A program made the position numbers and the translations under genes. Under the pieces are notes generated by a model. It did no database searches. It was not told the origin of the DNA and saw only the letters and a program-made list of their open reading frames with translations. Positions 17,264 to 24,475 of a stretch of 64,000 nucleotides of DNA are shown here, piece by piece; positions within the stretch are counted from its first letter, which is position 1, and every line of letters starts with the position of its first letter. This DNA comes from Bifidobacterium sp. ESL0728 (GTDB lineage: Bacteria > Actinomycetota > Actinomycetes > Actinomycetales > Bifidobacteriaceae): the NCBI RefSeq assembly GCF_029392015.1, contig NZ_CP113925.1, positions 62,001-126,000 of the forward strand, read 5' to 3'.

Positions 17264-18295
17264 TTACTTATCCGCGCGATGCTGGCGCAGAACGGACTCG
17301 ACCAGCTGCGAGTAGAGGTCGGACAGGCTGTAACCGGCGGCGATGGCGGCCTGCGGGAGTTGCGAGGTCGCGGTCATGCCGGGGGCCACGTTCGATTCGA
17401 GGAACTGCGGGGTGCCGGACTCGTCGACGATGAAGTCGGTGCGGGAGATGTCTCGCAGGCTCAGCGTATTGTGCGCGGTCAAAGCCGCTTCTTGAGCCGC
17501 CTCGAGAACGTCTTCCGGCAGACGCGCGGGGACGTAGAAATCCGTGGGGCCGGGGGTCACGCGGGCTTCGTAATCGTAGTCGCCGTCGGGCGTGGCCACT
17601 TCCAGCGGCGGCAGGACGAGCGGTTCCCCGTCGATTTCCAGCACGGATACGGAAATTTCGGTGCCGGTGACGGCCTGCTCCACCAACGCGACGTCGCTGT
17701 ACGCAAAGCTCTTCACCATCGCTTGCGGCAGCTCTGACGCCTTGTCGACGCGGGTGCAGCCCATCGCGGATCCGCCTTGGGTCGGCTTGACGAAAAGCGG
17801 CAACTTGAGTGAGGAAACCAGCAAATCGACCACTTTCTTCGCACCGAGCTCGCGGAACGTCGATTCGGGCAGCGCGACCGAAACCGGGGTTGAAAGCCCG
17901 CCGAGCTTGCGCACCACGTTCTTGGCGATGGGCTTGCTCCAGGCGGTGCGCGAGGCCTTCGCGCGCGAGCCGATATACGGTAGTCCTTCCATTTCGAGGA
18001 TGTCGCGGATCGAGCCGTCCTCGCCGTTGGCGCCGTGCAGCAGTGGCCAGACGATGTCGGGGCGGGTTTTGGGGTCGCTCAGGTACGGCAGCAGCTCGCT
18101 GTCCATATCGTGCGTGGCGACGTTCCAGCCGGCCTCTTCAAGGTAGCCGCCGACGCGATGACCGCTGGAAAGCGAGACGTCGCGCTCGTGGCTCATGCCG
18201 CCGCAGATGACGAGCACCTTGGTGGCGGCGCGGTCGATGGGAGCGTGGTCTTTTATTGTGGCTGCGTGCTTCGTGGCTTTGATGTGCTTTGCCAT
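17264..18295 (-). CDS. ddl: D-alanine--D-alanine ligase family protein
   Basis: ATP-grasp enzyme expected to join two D-alanines for peptidoglycan precursors. The 343 residues show GGMSHERDVSLSSG near the N-terminus, PLLHGANGEDGSIRDILEMEG (ligase N-domain), the ATP-grasp segment LPLFVKPTQGGSAMGCTRV, and the C-terminal metal/substrate loop FLESNVAPGMTATSQLPQAA, where most Ddl enzymes have EVNTLPGFT. The looser signatures mean that a related dipeptide ligase cannot be excluded. It starts 14 bp after the aminotransferase stop, so both are one operon. Confidence 0.8.
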   Translation of the reverse strand: MAKHIKATKHAATIKDHAPIDRAATKVLVICGGMSHERDVSLSSGHRVGGYLEEAGWNVATHDMDSELLPYLSDPKTRPDIVWPLLHGANGEDGSIRDILEMEGLPYIGSRAKASRTAWSKPIAKNVVRKLGGLSTPVSVALPESTFRELGAKKVVDLLVSSLKLPLFVKPTQGGSAMGCTRVDKASELPQAMVKSFAYSDVALVEQAVTGTEISVSVLEIDGEPLVLPPLEVATPDGDYDYEARVTPGPTDFYVPARLPEDVLEAAQEAALTAHNTLSLRDISRTDFIVDESGTPQFLESNVAPGMTATSQLPQAAIAAGYSLSDLYSQLVESVLRQHRADK

Positions 18296-18309
18296 AATGG
18301 AATGCTCCT

Positions 18310-19839
18310 TCAGTCTTTCTTATCCGTCTTATTTGTGGTGGTGCGACTGTCGTGACGCGCGTCCGCGTCGGCCGATGCGGTGCCGAAGAGTTCGGCGGTC
18401 TTGAGCTCGTTGTTCATCACGCCCGCGAGACGCTTGATGCCCAGCGTGATCTTGTCCGGCGTCGGATAGCAGAACGAAAGGCGCATGTGGTGCGTGCCGC
18501 TGCCGTCGAGATAGAAGCCGGTGCCGGCCACGTAGGCGACTTTCGCGGTGATGGCGCGAGGCAGCATTTCCTTGGAATTCAAGCCCTCAGGAATCTTCAG
18601 CCAGATGTAGAAGCCGCCCTTGGGCTTGTTCCACGAGCAGTACGGCAAGTACTCGCGCAGCGCCGCGTCCATGGTGTCGCAACGTTCCTTGTACATGCCG
18701 CGGTACTGGCTGATCTGATGCTTCCAGTCGAAGTTGTCGAGGTAGGTGGTGATGGTCATCTGGCTCATGTTCGGCGGGCAGAGGATCGACGCCTCGTTGG
18801 CCAGAATGAGCTTCTTGCGGATTCCCGGAGGCGCCACGATCCACGCGATGCGCATGCCCGGCGCGATGATCTTGGAGAAGCTGGAAAGGTAGACCACGTT
18901 CTCGGCGTCCATCGAACGCAGCGCGGGGTAGGTCTGGCCGTCGAAACCGAGCAGGCCGTAAGGATTATCCTCCACGATAAGCACGTGGTATTTGCGCGCG
19001 ATCTCGATGATGCGCGGACGGCGCTCGACACTCATCGTCACGCCGGCGGGGTTGTGGAAATTGGGCACGGTATAGAGGAACTTGACCTTTTTGCCGGACG
19101 CAAGCTGGGCCTTGATGGTCTCCTCGAACGATTCGGGGATGAGCCCGTCCTTGTCGGTCTGCGCGTTGACCACGTCGACCTGGAAGGACGAGAAGACGCC
19201 GAGTGCGCCCACGTAGTTCGGGGCTTCGGCAATCACCACATCCCCCGGGTCGCACATGATGCGTGTGACCAGATCGATGGCGTTCTGCGAACCGTTGGAA
19301 ATCACCACGTCGTCGGGCTGCACGTCCGTGATGCCCTCAAGCTCCATGATTTGCAGCACGTCCTCGCGCAGATGCGGGTCGCCCTGCGCCGAGCCGTACT
19401 GCCAGGCCACATCGCCCTTATCGACGAGCATCTTGGCGATAAGCTGCGAAAGCTCCTTGAACGGCAGGTATTCCAGATACGGCATGCCGCCGGCCAGCGA
19501 AACGACGTCCGGACGCGAGGCGGTGGCGAACAAGGCCCGGATCTCGGAGGCACGCATATTGTCGGCACGGGCCGCGTAGGAGCCGTACCACGGGTCGTTC
19601 TTGAAGACCTTGGACTCCGTGGTTTTCGCGCCCGATGCCGTTGAACCTGTTGCCTTCGTGCCGTTGACTTCCGACGCGCTTGGTATCTGTGCCGTTTTCC
19701 CTGCTTGTTTCCGCGCTTTGGCGTCTTCGGCTTTGGCGGCGGTGGCGTCGTTCCCGGCGTTCGCCGCATTCGCGCTCGCATTCAAACCGCTGCCTTTCCC
19801 CTCGTTCGGTTTTCCGGAAATGTTCTTGGTCTCAGACAT
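18310..19839 (-). CDS. PLP-dependent class I aminotransferase (MocR/2-aminoadipate type)
   Basis: Fold-type I pyridoxal-phosphate aminotransferase of 509 residues. The first 90 are low-complexity (Ala/Lys/Thr-rich). The catalytic domain starts near YGSYAARADNMRASEIR and shows VSLAGGMPYLEYLP, AWQYGSAQGDPHLRE, the tyrosine/asparagine region VIAEAPNYVGAL, and the Schiff-base lysine in VVYLSSFSKIIAPGMRIAW. There is no GntR-type DNA-binding domain, so it is an enzyme rather than a regulator. The ATG at 19839 has AAAGGGA upstream. The co-transcribed ligase suggests a role in amino-acid supply for the cell wall; the substrate is not known. Confidence 0.88.
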   Translation of the reverse strand: MSETKNISGKPNEGKGSGLNASANAANAGNDATAAKAEDAKARKQAGKTAQIPSASEVNGTKATGSTASGAKTTESKVFKNDPWYGSYAARADNMRASEIRALFATASRPDVVSLAGGMPYLEYLPFKELSQLIAKMLVDKGDVAWQYGSAQGDPHLREDVLQIMELEGITDVQPDDVVISNGSQNAIDLVTRIMCDPGDVVIAEAPNYVGALGVFSSFQVDVVNAQTDKDGLIPESFEETIKAQLASGKKVKFLYTVPNFHNPAGVTMSVERRPRIIEIARKYHVLIVEDNPYGLLGFDGQTYPALRSMDAENVVYLSSFSKIIAPGMRIAWIVAPPGIRKKLILANEASILCPPNMSQMTITTYLDNFDWKHQISQYRGMYKERCDTMDAALREYLPYCSWNKPKGGFYIWLKIPEGLNSKEMLPRAITAKVAYVAGTGFYLDGSGTHHMRLSFCYPTPDKITLGIKRLAGVMNNELKTAELFGTASADADARHDSRTTTNKTDKKD

Positions 19840-20151
19840 CAACCATCCCTTTCTTCGGTTGCGGCCCCGCTTCAAACGAGCTCCGCTTTCCAAACAGATT
19901 TCGCGCGTTTAAACAATATAGAAGCAGACTTTAGTCGCCATCGCTCGCCGCGTAAACACCCGCGAAAAACCGGCACCGCTTCAACACGCTTCCGGCGGTT
20001 CGTATAGCGTATCTTTGTTTAGGCGTTAATGAAGATGTTAAGCAAAAAAGGTTGGCGTATCAGCGTAACTACAATCCCTTATTGCAGTGGTACTGGGGGG
20101 AATTGGGTTGTGCCCGTCAATGAGCACGAGACGAATGATTGGATTCGGGTC
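19840..20151. other. Intergenic region, little visible
   Basis: This stretch lies upstream of the aminotransferase gene and downstream of the toxin-antitoxin-like locus. The AT-rich part near 19910 is a likely promoter for the aminotransferase. No RNA gene or array was recognised. Confidence 0.4.
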
Positions 20152-20358
20152 TTAAACTGAACTATGGTCGGCCTTTTGGTTCAGATAAGCCATGGCATCT
20201 GCTGCGTTGGTAAACGTCGGTGAGTCGTCGGGCACTTTCCCGCCGGCTCTTTCCTGTGCGTATCGCATGGCTTTGGTGGTTGCTTGGTTCGGGTTGAACG
20301 ATGCGGAGGGCCGTAGGCAGAAAGCAATCTCCTGGTCTTCGACGAATTTCTGAGTCAT
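20152..20358 (-). CDS. Short RelB/DinJ-like protein, probably N-terminally truncated
   Basis: A 68-residue protein. The segment FNPNQATTKAMRYAQERAGGK, then FTNAADAMAYLNQK, resembles the C-terminal half of RelB/DinJ-type antitoxins, where a PN..T.A...E pattern precedes a short helix. The ribbon-helix-helix half normally found before it is missing. It lies 27 bp behind the antitoxin-like gene, with GGAGG about 11 bases before its ATG. It could be a remnant, or a third component of the locus. The family call is by eye and weak. Confidence 0.45.
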   Translation of the reverse strand: MTQKFVEDQEIAFCLRPSASFNPNQATTKAMRYAQERAGGKVPDDSPTFTNAADAMAYLNQKADHSSV

Positions 20359-20385
20359 GACTGTGGATGCCTCCGTTATTGCTTC

Positions 20386-20715
20386 TCATGCCGTCTGTAT
20401 GCCGGTTGAGCGTGTGCCGTTGAGATATGTGGCTATCGCCTTGCGTATGAAGGCGCTAATGCCTAGGTTCTCGCGTTTGGCCTGCTGCCGTACACTTTTG
20501 TCCAAAGTCTCTGTGAGGTAGGTCTTACGCATGACGGTGGCTTTTTCACGTGGGCTGTCAACCAAAGGGCGACCGGCAAAGATGTCATTGAGGTCGTCCA
20601 TGGTGATTTCCCGGTGGGGATGAAGTACCGGACCGATTGTCTCGGGCGTCGTTTGCGCGTAGCTGTCTGAGATTTCTTCCCATTTGGTCTTATTGTTTTG
20701 TGGGCTCTTAGTCAT
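20386..20715 (-). CDS. Ribbon-helix-helix antitoxin-like protein
   Basis: A 109-residue protein. Its C-terminal third, YLTETLDKSVRQQAKRENLG followed by ISAFIRKAIATYL, fits a ribbon-helix-helix DNA-binding fold of the CopG/Arc kind. The N-terminal part (PHREITMDDLNDIFAGRPLV) is the likely toxin-binding region. It overlaps the upstream gene by 8 bp and has AGAGGAAA before its ATG. The order is toxin first, antitoxin second. Such antitoxins usually repress their own operon. No close named family is certain. Confidence 0.6.
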   Translation of the reverse strand: MTKSPQNNKTKWEEISDSYAQTTPETIGPVLHPHREITMDDLNDIFAGRPLVDSPREKATVMRKTYLTETLDKSVRQQAKRENLGISAFIRKAIATYLNGTRSTGIQTA

Positions 20716-20977
20716 TGTTTCCTCTTTCGTGCTCTGCGAAGCGGCTTATCCATTCCGGACGACAATCCATGGCGTGGAACACCTTTCGTGTTCGCGCGGA
20801 AACCAGAATCTCCACACGACGCTCCTCGGATTCGTCCGGGTAACCGAGCATCGCCATGACCCGATCCCCTGGATTGCGTGAAGACACTTCGAACATGGCG
20901 ACAGGATGGCGGAACACGTAGTCGATTTGCGGCTGTGTGAGCCAGTGCTTGTACGCTGAATCCTCACATTCAATCAT
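20708..20977 (-). CDS. Probable toxin of a type II toxin-antitoxin pair
   Basis: An 89-residue protein beginning IECEDSAYKHWLT, with a core VMAMLGYPDESEERRVEILV and VFHAMDCRPEWISRF. The beta-rich centre followed by a His-Ala-Met segment resembles small actinobacterial BrnT/DUF4258-like toxins, which are usually RNases. This is inference from size, partner and pattern. There is no Shine-Dalgarno sequence; TATATT lies only four bases before the ATG, so the message is probably leaderless. The stop overlaps the antitoxin start. Confidence 0.5.
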   Translation of the reverse strand: MIECEDSAYKHWLTQPQIDYVFRHPVAMFEVSSRNPGDRVMAMLGYPDESEERRVEILVSARTRKVFHAMDCRPEWISRFAEHERGNND

Positions 20978-21053
20978 GATTAATATAGTACCATATTTTG
21001 GGACTTAATTTAAAAATACTGAAATTCAAATGATGTATCACGGATGCGAGCCT

Positions 21054-23606
21054 TTAGAACAGCTGGACGTGGTTGATGTAGAGGGAGTGGTTGGGCAGGG
21101 AGTCCATCGGCACCCAGAGCAGGAAGTCCTGCGACTTGACGGGCTTCTGCAGCTTGACCTCGGTGGTGCCGCTCTGGTCGAACGTGAACTGCGCGACCTG
21201 CTGGCCGGCGTTCGGGTCCTGCGTGGTGTTGGCGATGAGATAGCCCGTGCCGCCGGAAGTGCGGATCTGGACCACGAATCGGGTGACGTCCGCGGGCTGG
21301 CTCACATGCATGTAATACGCTAGGCCGTTCTGTCCGGCTGGCTGGCGGTAGAATTCCTGCTTGTCGATGGTCAGCGGGGTGTTGTTCACCGGGATCGATG
21401 GCGCTGGCACGGCGTTGGCGATCTTGTCGGCGGTTATCAGTTTCGAACCGGAGCCGGAGCCGGCTTCCGACTTGGAAGAAGACCCGCCGGACGCGCCGTT
21501 TGAAGAGTCGGTCGAAGAACCGCCGTTCTGCTTGCCGGAGGTGTCGGAGTTGCCGGAATTACCCGAGCCCTGATCCTCGCTGTTGGCGCCGTTGCCCTGC
21601 GCGCCGAACGGCACCTTGTTGAGGTTCATGTTCGGCCACGGGTCGGAGCTGGATTGCTGGTAGCTGCCGTTGCCTTTGTTGTTGTGGTCGGTCAGCACGT
21701 ACGCGGCGACGCCTGCAGCCGCGAGAATCAGCACGATGACGGCGATGATGGCCACGACTTTGGTGGTGAGCTTGCCGAGCAACGGGGTGTCGGCGATGTC
21801 GTCGCCGGTCGGGTTGGCGGATTGCTGCTGGGTCTGCTGCTGAGGGGTGAAGCTCGGCGGGGTGATGACCGGGTTGGCCGCGTCGATGGCCTCTTGTTCG
21901 GCCTGAAGCGCCTGAGCCGATTCATGCCCTGGTTCGATGAAATTCCCGTTGGCGTCGAGCAGCGGAATGCGGCCCGTCGCCTCGGTGCGGTTGCCGGGAG
22001 TGGTGTCGTGCGGCGCAGCGGGGTTGCCCTTCATGGCGAAGTCGAATTGCATCGTCGGGTTGGTGGTCTGCACCGTGTTCTGGTCGAAATCCGGGAAAAT
22101 GGAATCGTCGGCGGTCGAATCGAAGGATTTGAAAGCGTCCGCCATTTCCGCTGCGGCCAGATCGTGCAGATCCATGCGCGGGGCTGCGGCGTTGGTCAAA
22201 TCGTCGGAAGGCTTGGGCTGATTGCTGCCGGACTTGCCGCGCTGACGCCACCATTTTGAGGATTTGTCTTGAGCGGGTTCGCCCGGATTCGTGCCCTGCG
22301 CCCCGGCGGGGTTGCCCTTGGCGTTATTGGCTGCGGCAGCGCCCGAAGGCATGGGAAGGGCTGAAGCGGTTGACGCGCCTGGCGCGGTGCGTTTGTTCGG
22401 CGACGGTGCCGTACCATGTTGCGACGATGCCGTCTTTGAAGCGGTCGCTGCGTTGCGAGAAGCAGTGTTGCCAGAAGCGGGGTTGGCGTTCGCGGTTCCG
22501 GCAACACCCGCACGTCCGGAGGCTTTCGTTTGGTTCGGGGAACCGGCCTTTACCGGTTTTGCACCAGGCCGGCCTGCAGCGGCGGCGGGAACCGCGGAAG
22601 CCCTGGAAGCCCCGGCATTCGAGGCCGCTGCCCCCGTTTGCTTTTGTGCCGCATTGGCCAGAGCGCCGGCCCCCGCAGCGGTGGCAGCGCCCTTCGCTGC
22701 GGCCGATTCCGCGGCGCTCGCGGCCTGACGCGCACGGAACTGCAGCTGGTTGGTCGAAAGGTTCTGCGGGAAATCAAGCAGATTGCCCGGCCGTGCCCTG
22801 CGCACCGCAAGCCTCAAAACGGAAGCCTCGCCGTCGGAATTCGGCCGTCTCACCTCGCTTGGGGGAAGTTCCGCCAAAGGCTTGACCGCACCGAGCAATG
22901 CGACAAGCTCGGCTAGGGAGACCATCGAAAGGGTCGGGCTTCCGTCCACATCGGTAATGGGCAGCCCGCGTTCGCAGATGATGCGCAGTTCCTCCGGAGT
23001 GTCTTCCGGAATGGCGGAAAGGTCGAAATCCTTGATTTCCGAAGTCCATTCGCCGGTGAGCATGGCGTAAAGCAGCAGGGCAAGTTCGTTGACCGCGAGC
23101 ATTTCCGGCTGCAAATGTTGCGTTTTGGGGTTGCTGACGAACATCGCTTCAAGCGGGGCATCGGCGATCTGAACGCCTTTTGAGGTGATGCGCACGATGT
23201 CGGTGCTCAGGGCCTTCATCTTCAGGTCGTCGCGCAGCAGCGTTTCCATGCCGTCGGCGGCCTCGGCGATGATGGAGCGCATGGCTTCGTAGCCAAGTCT
23301 GCGCGAGCCGTGGCCGATGAAATTATTAAGCGAAAGCCCTTGGTCGAGACGGGTGATGAGCACGGGAATCTCGCCGACGTGCTGCATCTGGATGACCTGC
23401 GTGAAATGCGGGTTGCGCGAGAGGGTGAGCGTCGACGCGATTGCCTCGAAGCTGGGAATCGCGGCCTTGTCGGTGACGATGAAAAGCTGGCAGTCGCGCG
23501 CGAGAATGCGGTCGTTGGCCTTCCACGCCTCAAGCCCGGGTATGCTACGCAGCGGCGACACCAACGTATATCTGCTGATGACGATATCTCCCAGCTGTGG
23601 CTTCAT
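21054..23606 (-). CDS. Membrane pseudokinase with extracellular domain, MviN-associated
   Basis: 850 residues. Residues 1-270 look like a Ser/Thr kinase fold (LGDIVISRYTLVSPL at the start), but the catalytic HRD and DFG motifs are missing; DIVRITSKGVQIADAPLEAMF stands in their place. About 350 residues of Ala/Asn/Pro-rich linker, a single helix (VVAIIAVIVLILAAAGVAAYV) and a secreted domain of about 125 residues follow. In mycobacteria the same modules form the C-terminal part of MviN (Rv3910), where the pseudokinase recruits FhaA when phosphorylated. Here the modules are a separate protein two genes after murJ. By analogy it probably regulates lipid II flipping. GAGGACATT precedes the start. 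Confidence 0.8.
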   Translation of the reverse strand: MKPQLGDIVISRYTLVSPLRSIPGLEAWKANDRILARDCQLFIVTDKAAIPSFEAIASTLTLSRNPHFTQVIQMQHVGEIPVLITRLDQGLSLNNFIGHGSRRLGYEAMRSIIAEAADGMETLLRDDLKMKALSTDIVRITSKGVQIADAPLEAMFVSNPKTQHLQPEMLAVNELALLLYAMLTGEWTSEIKDFDLSAIPEDTPEELRIICERGLPITDVDGSPTLSMVSLAELVALLGAVKPLAELPPSEVRRPNSDGEASVLRLAVRRARPGNLLDFPQNLSTNQLQFRARQAASAAESAAAKGAATAAGAGALANAAQKQTGAAASNAGASRASAVPAAAAGRPGAKPVKAGSPNQTKASGRAGVAGTANANPASGNTASRNAATASKTASSQHGTAPSPNKRTAPGASTASALPMPSGAAAANNAKGNPAGAQGTNPGEPAQDKSSKWWRQRGKSGSNQPKPSDDLTNAAAPRMDLHDLAAAEMADAFKSFDSTADDSIFPDFDQNTVQTTNPTMQFDFAMKGNPAAPHDTTPGNRTEATGRIPLLDANGNFIEPGHESAQALQAEQEAIDAANPVITPPSFTPQQQTQQQSANPTGDDIADTPLLGKLTTKVVAIIAVIVLILAAAGVAAYVLTDHNNKGNGSYQQSSSDPWPNMNLNKVPFGAQGNGANSEDQGSGNSGNSDTSGKQNGGSSTDSSNGASGGSSSKSEAGSGSGSKLITADKIANAVPAPSIPVNNTPLTIDKQEFYRQPAGQNGLAYYMHVSQPADVTRFVVQIRTSGGTGYLIANTTQDPNAGQQVAQFTFDQSGTTEVKLQKPVKSQDFLLWVPMDSLPNHSLYINHVQLF

Positions 23607-23788
23607 AATGTCCTCGACCCTACCCGCAAACGAATGTAAAAAATATCAGGCGACAAATCGCCCCTTTTATTCTATCCATGGCCGTAGCCGGGGTGAAATT
23701 TTTTGTGGCAAGGTTTCGTGTCGATTTGGCGGAAAACTCGCGGTTTGTAGTGCATCGGATTTTTGCGTTATGCCAGATTTCTGCCGGC

Positions 23789-24472
23789 TCAGCGCGCGCG
23801 GTGACGGGCGGTCTTGGAAATTTCCTCTTTCAAGGTTATTTTGTAGTTTTCGGCCATCGACGGCAGACCGAGCGACTCTGCGGTAAGCCAGGCAAATTTA
23901 TCGGCTGAGGCCGAAAGCCTGGTGTCTGATTCGGCGGGGGTTGGGGGTTCGGCGTTGCCGTCTCCGTCTCCGGCTTCGGAGGTTTCGGCTTCGGAGGTTT
24001 CGGCGTCGGCCTTGGCCTCGGCGTGGCGTGCCGGCACGTTCGCGGAGCCGAAAAGCGGCTTGATCTGGGAGGCGGGGCGCTCGTTGTAAGAGCCATCGCC
24101 GGAATTGATGGGTTCGATGGGAAGGGAGGGAAGCTCCGTCCCGTCTGCGTCCCTTGATGTTGAACGTGCGGAAATGGAAGAGAACGTCAGATCGTCCGAT
24201 ATCCTGAAATCCAGCAAGGGGTTTTGGTTTTCGGCTTCCACAGTATCGGCCGAGGCCCCGGCGTTTGGTAACGTTGGCGCAGCTTCGGGAAGACCGCTCG
24301 TTTCCTCGCCGATTGACGGATTGACGCGCAGGATATCGCCATCCGTTGAACCGGTGCTCAACGGATGGTCATCCGACTGGCCAACGCCCAATGAAATGCT
24401 CTTCAAAGGGTTGAAACCTATCGGATTATAATGACGTGCGCGGCCTACGCCGAAAGGAAATTTGTCTTCCAA
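23789..24472 (-). CDS. Hypothetical low-complexity protein between murJ and the pseudokinase
   Basis: 227 residues, no recognised domain. It begins with a TTG codon three bases after the murJ stop, so it is probably co-translated with murJ. The N-terminus EDKFPFGVGRARHYNPIGFN is the most ordered-looking part. The middle is Ser/Ala/Glu-rich and contains the short repeat ETSEAETSEA. The end, SLGLPSMAENYKITLKEEISK, may be helical. There is no signal peptide or membrane helix. Position suggests a cytosolic partner in the MurJ pathway; nothing in the sequence proves it. Confidence 0.55.
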   Translation of the reverse strand: MEDKFPFGVGRARHYNPIGFNPLKSISLGVGQSDDHPLSTGSTDGDILRVNPSIGEETSGLPEAAPTLPNAGASADTVEAENQNPLLDFRISDDLTFSSISARSTSRDADGTELPSLPIEPINSGDGSYNERPASQIKPLFGSANVPARHAEAKADAETSEAETSEAGDGDGNAEPPTPAESDTRLSASADKFAWLTAESLGLPSMAENYKITLKEEISKTARHRAR

Positions 24473-24475
24473 AAT

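Noticed and set aside
16981-17433. 150-codon frame with RFSVDRVHFSDGAV-type repeats
   Set aside because: Translation of the 51-bp array, which stays open because 51 is divisible by three.
18352-19644. 430-codon plus-strand frame over the aminotransferase
   Set aside because: Antisense shadow; the opposite strand has a complete PLP enzyme with its lysine motif.
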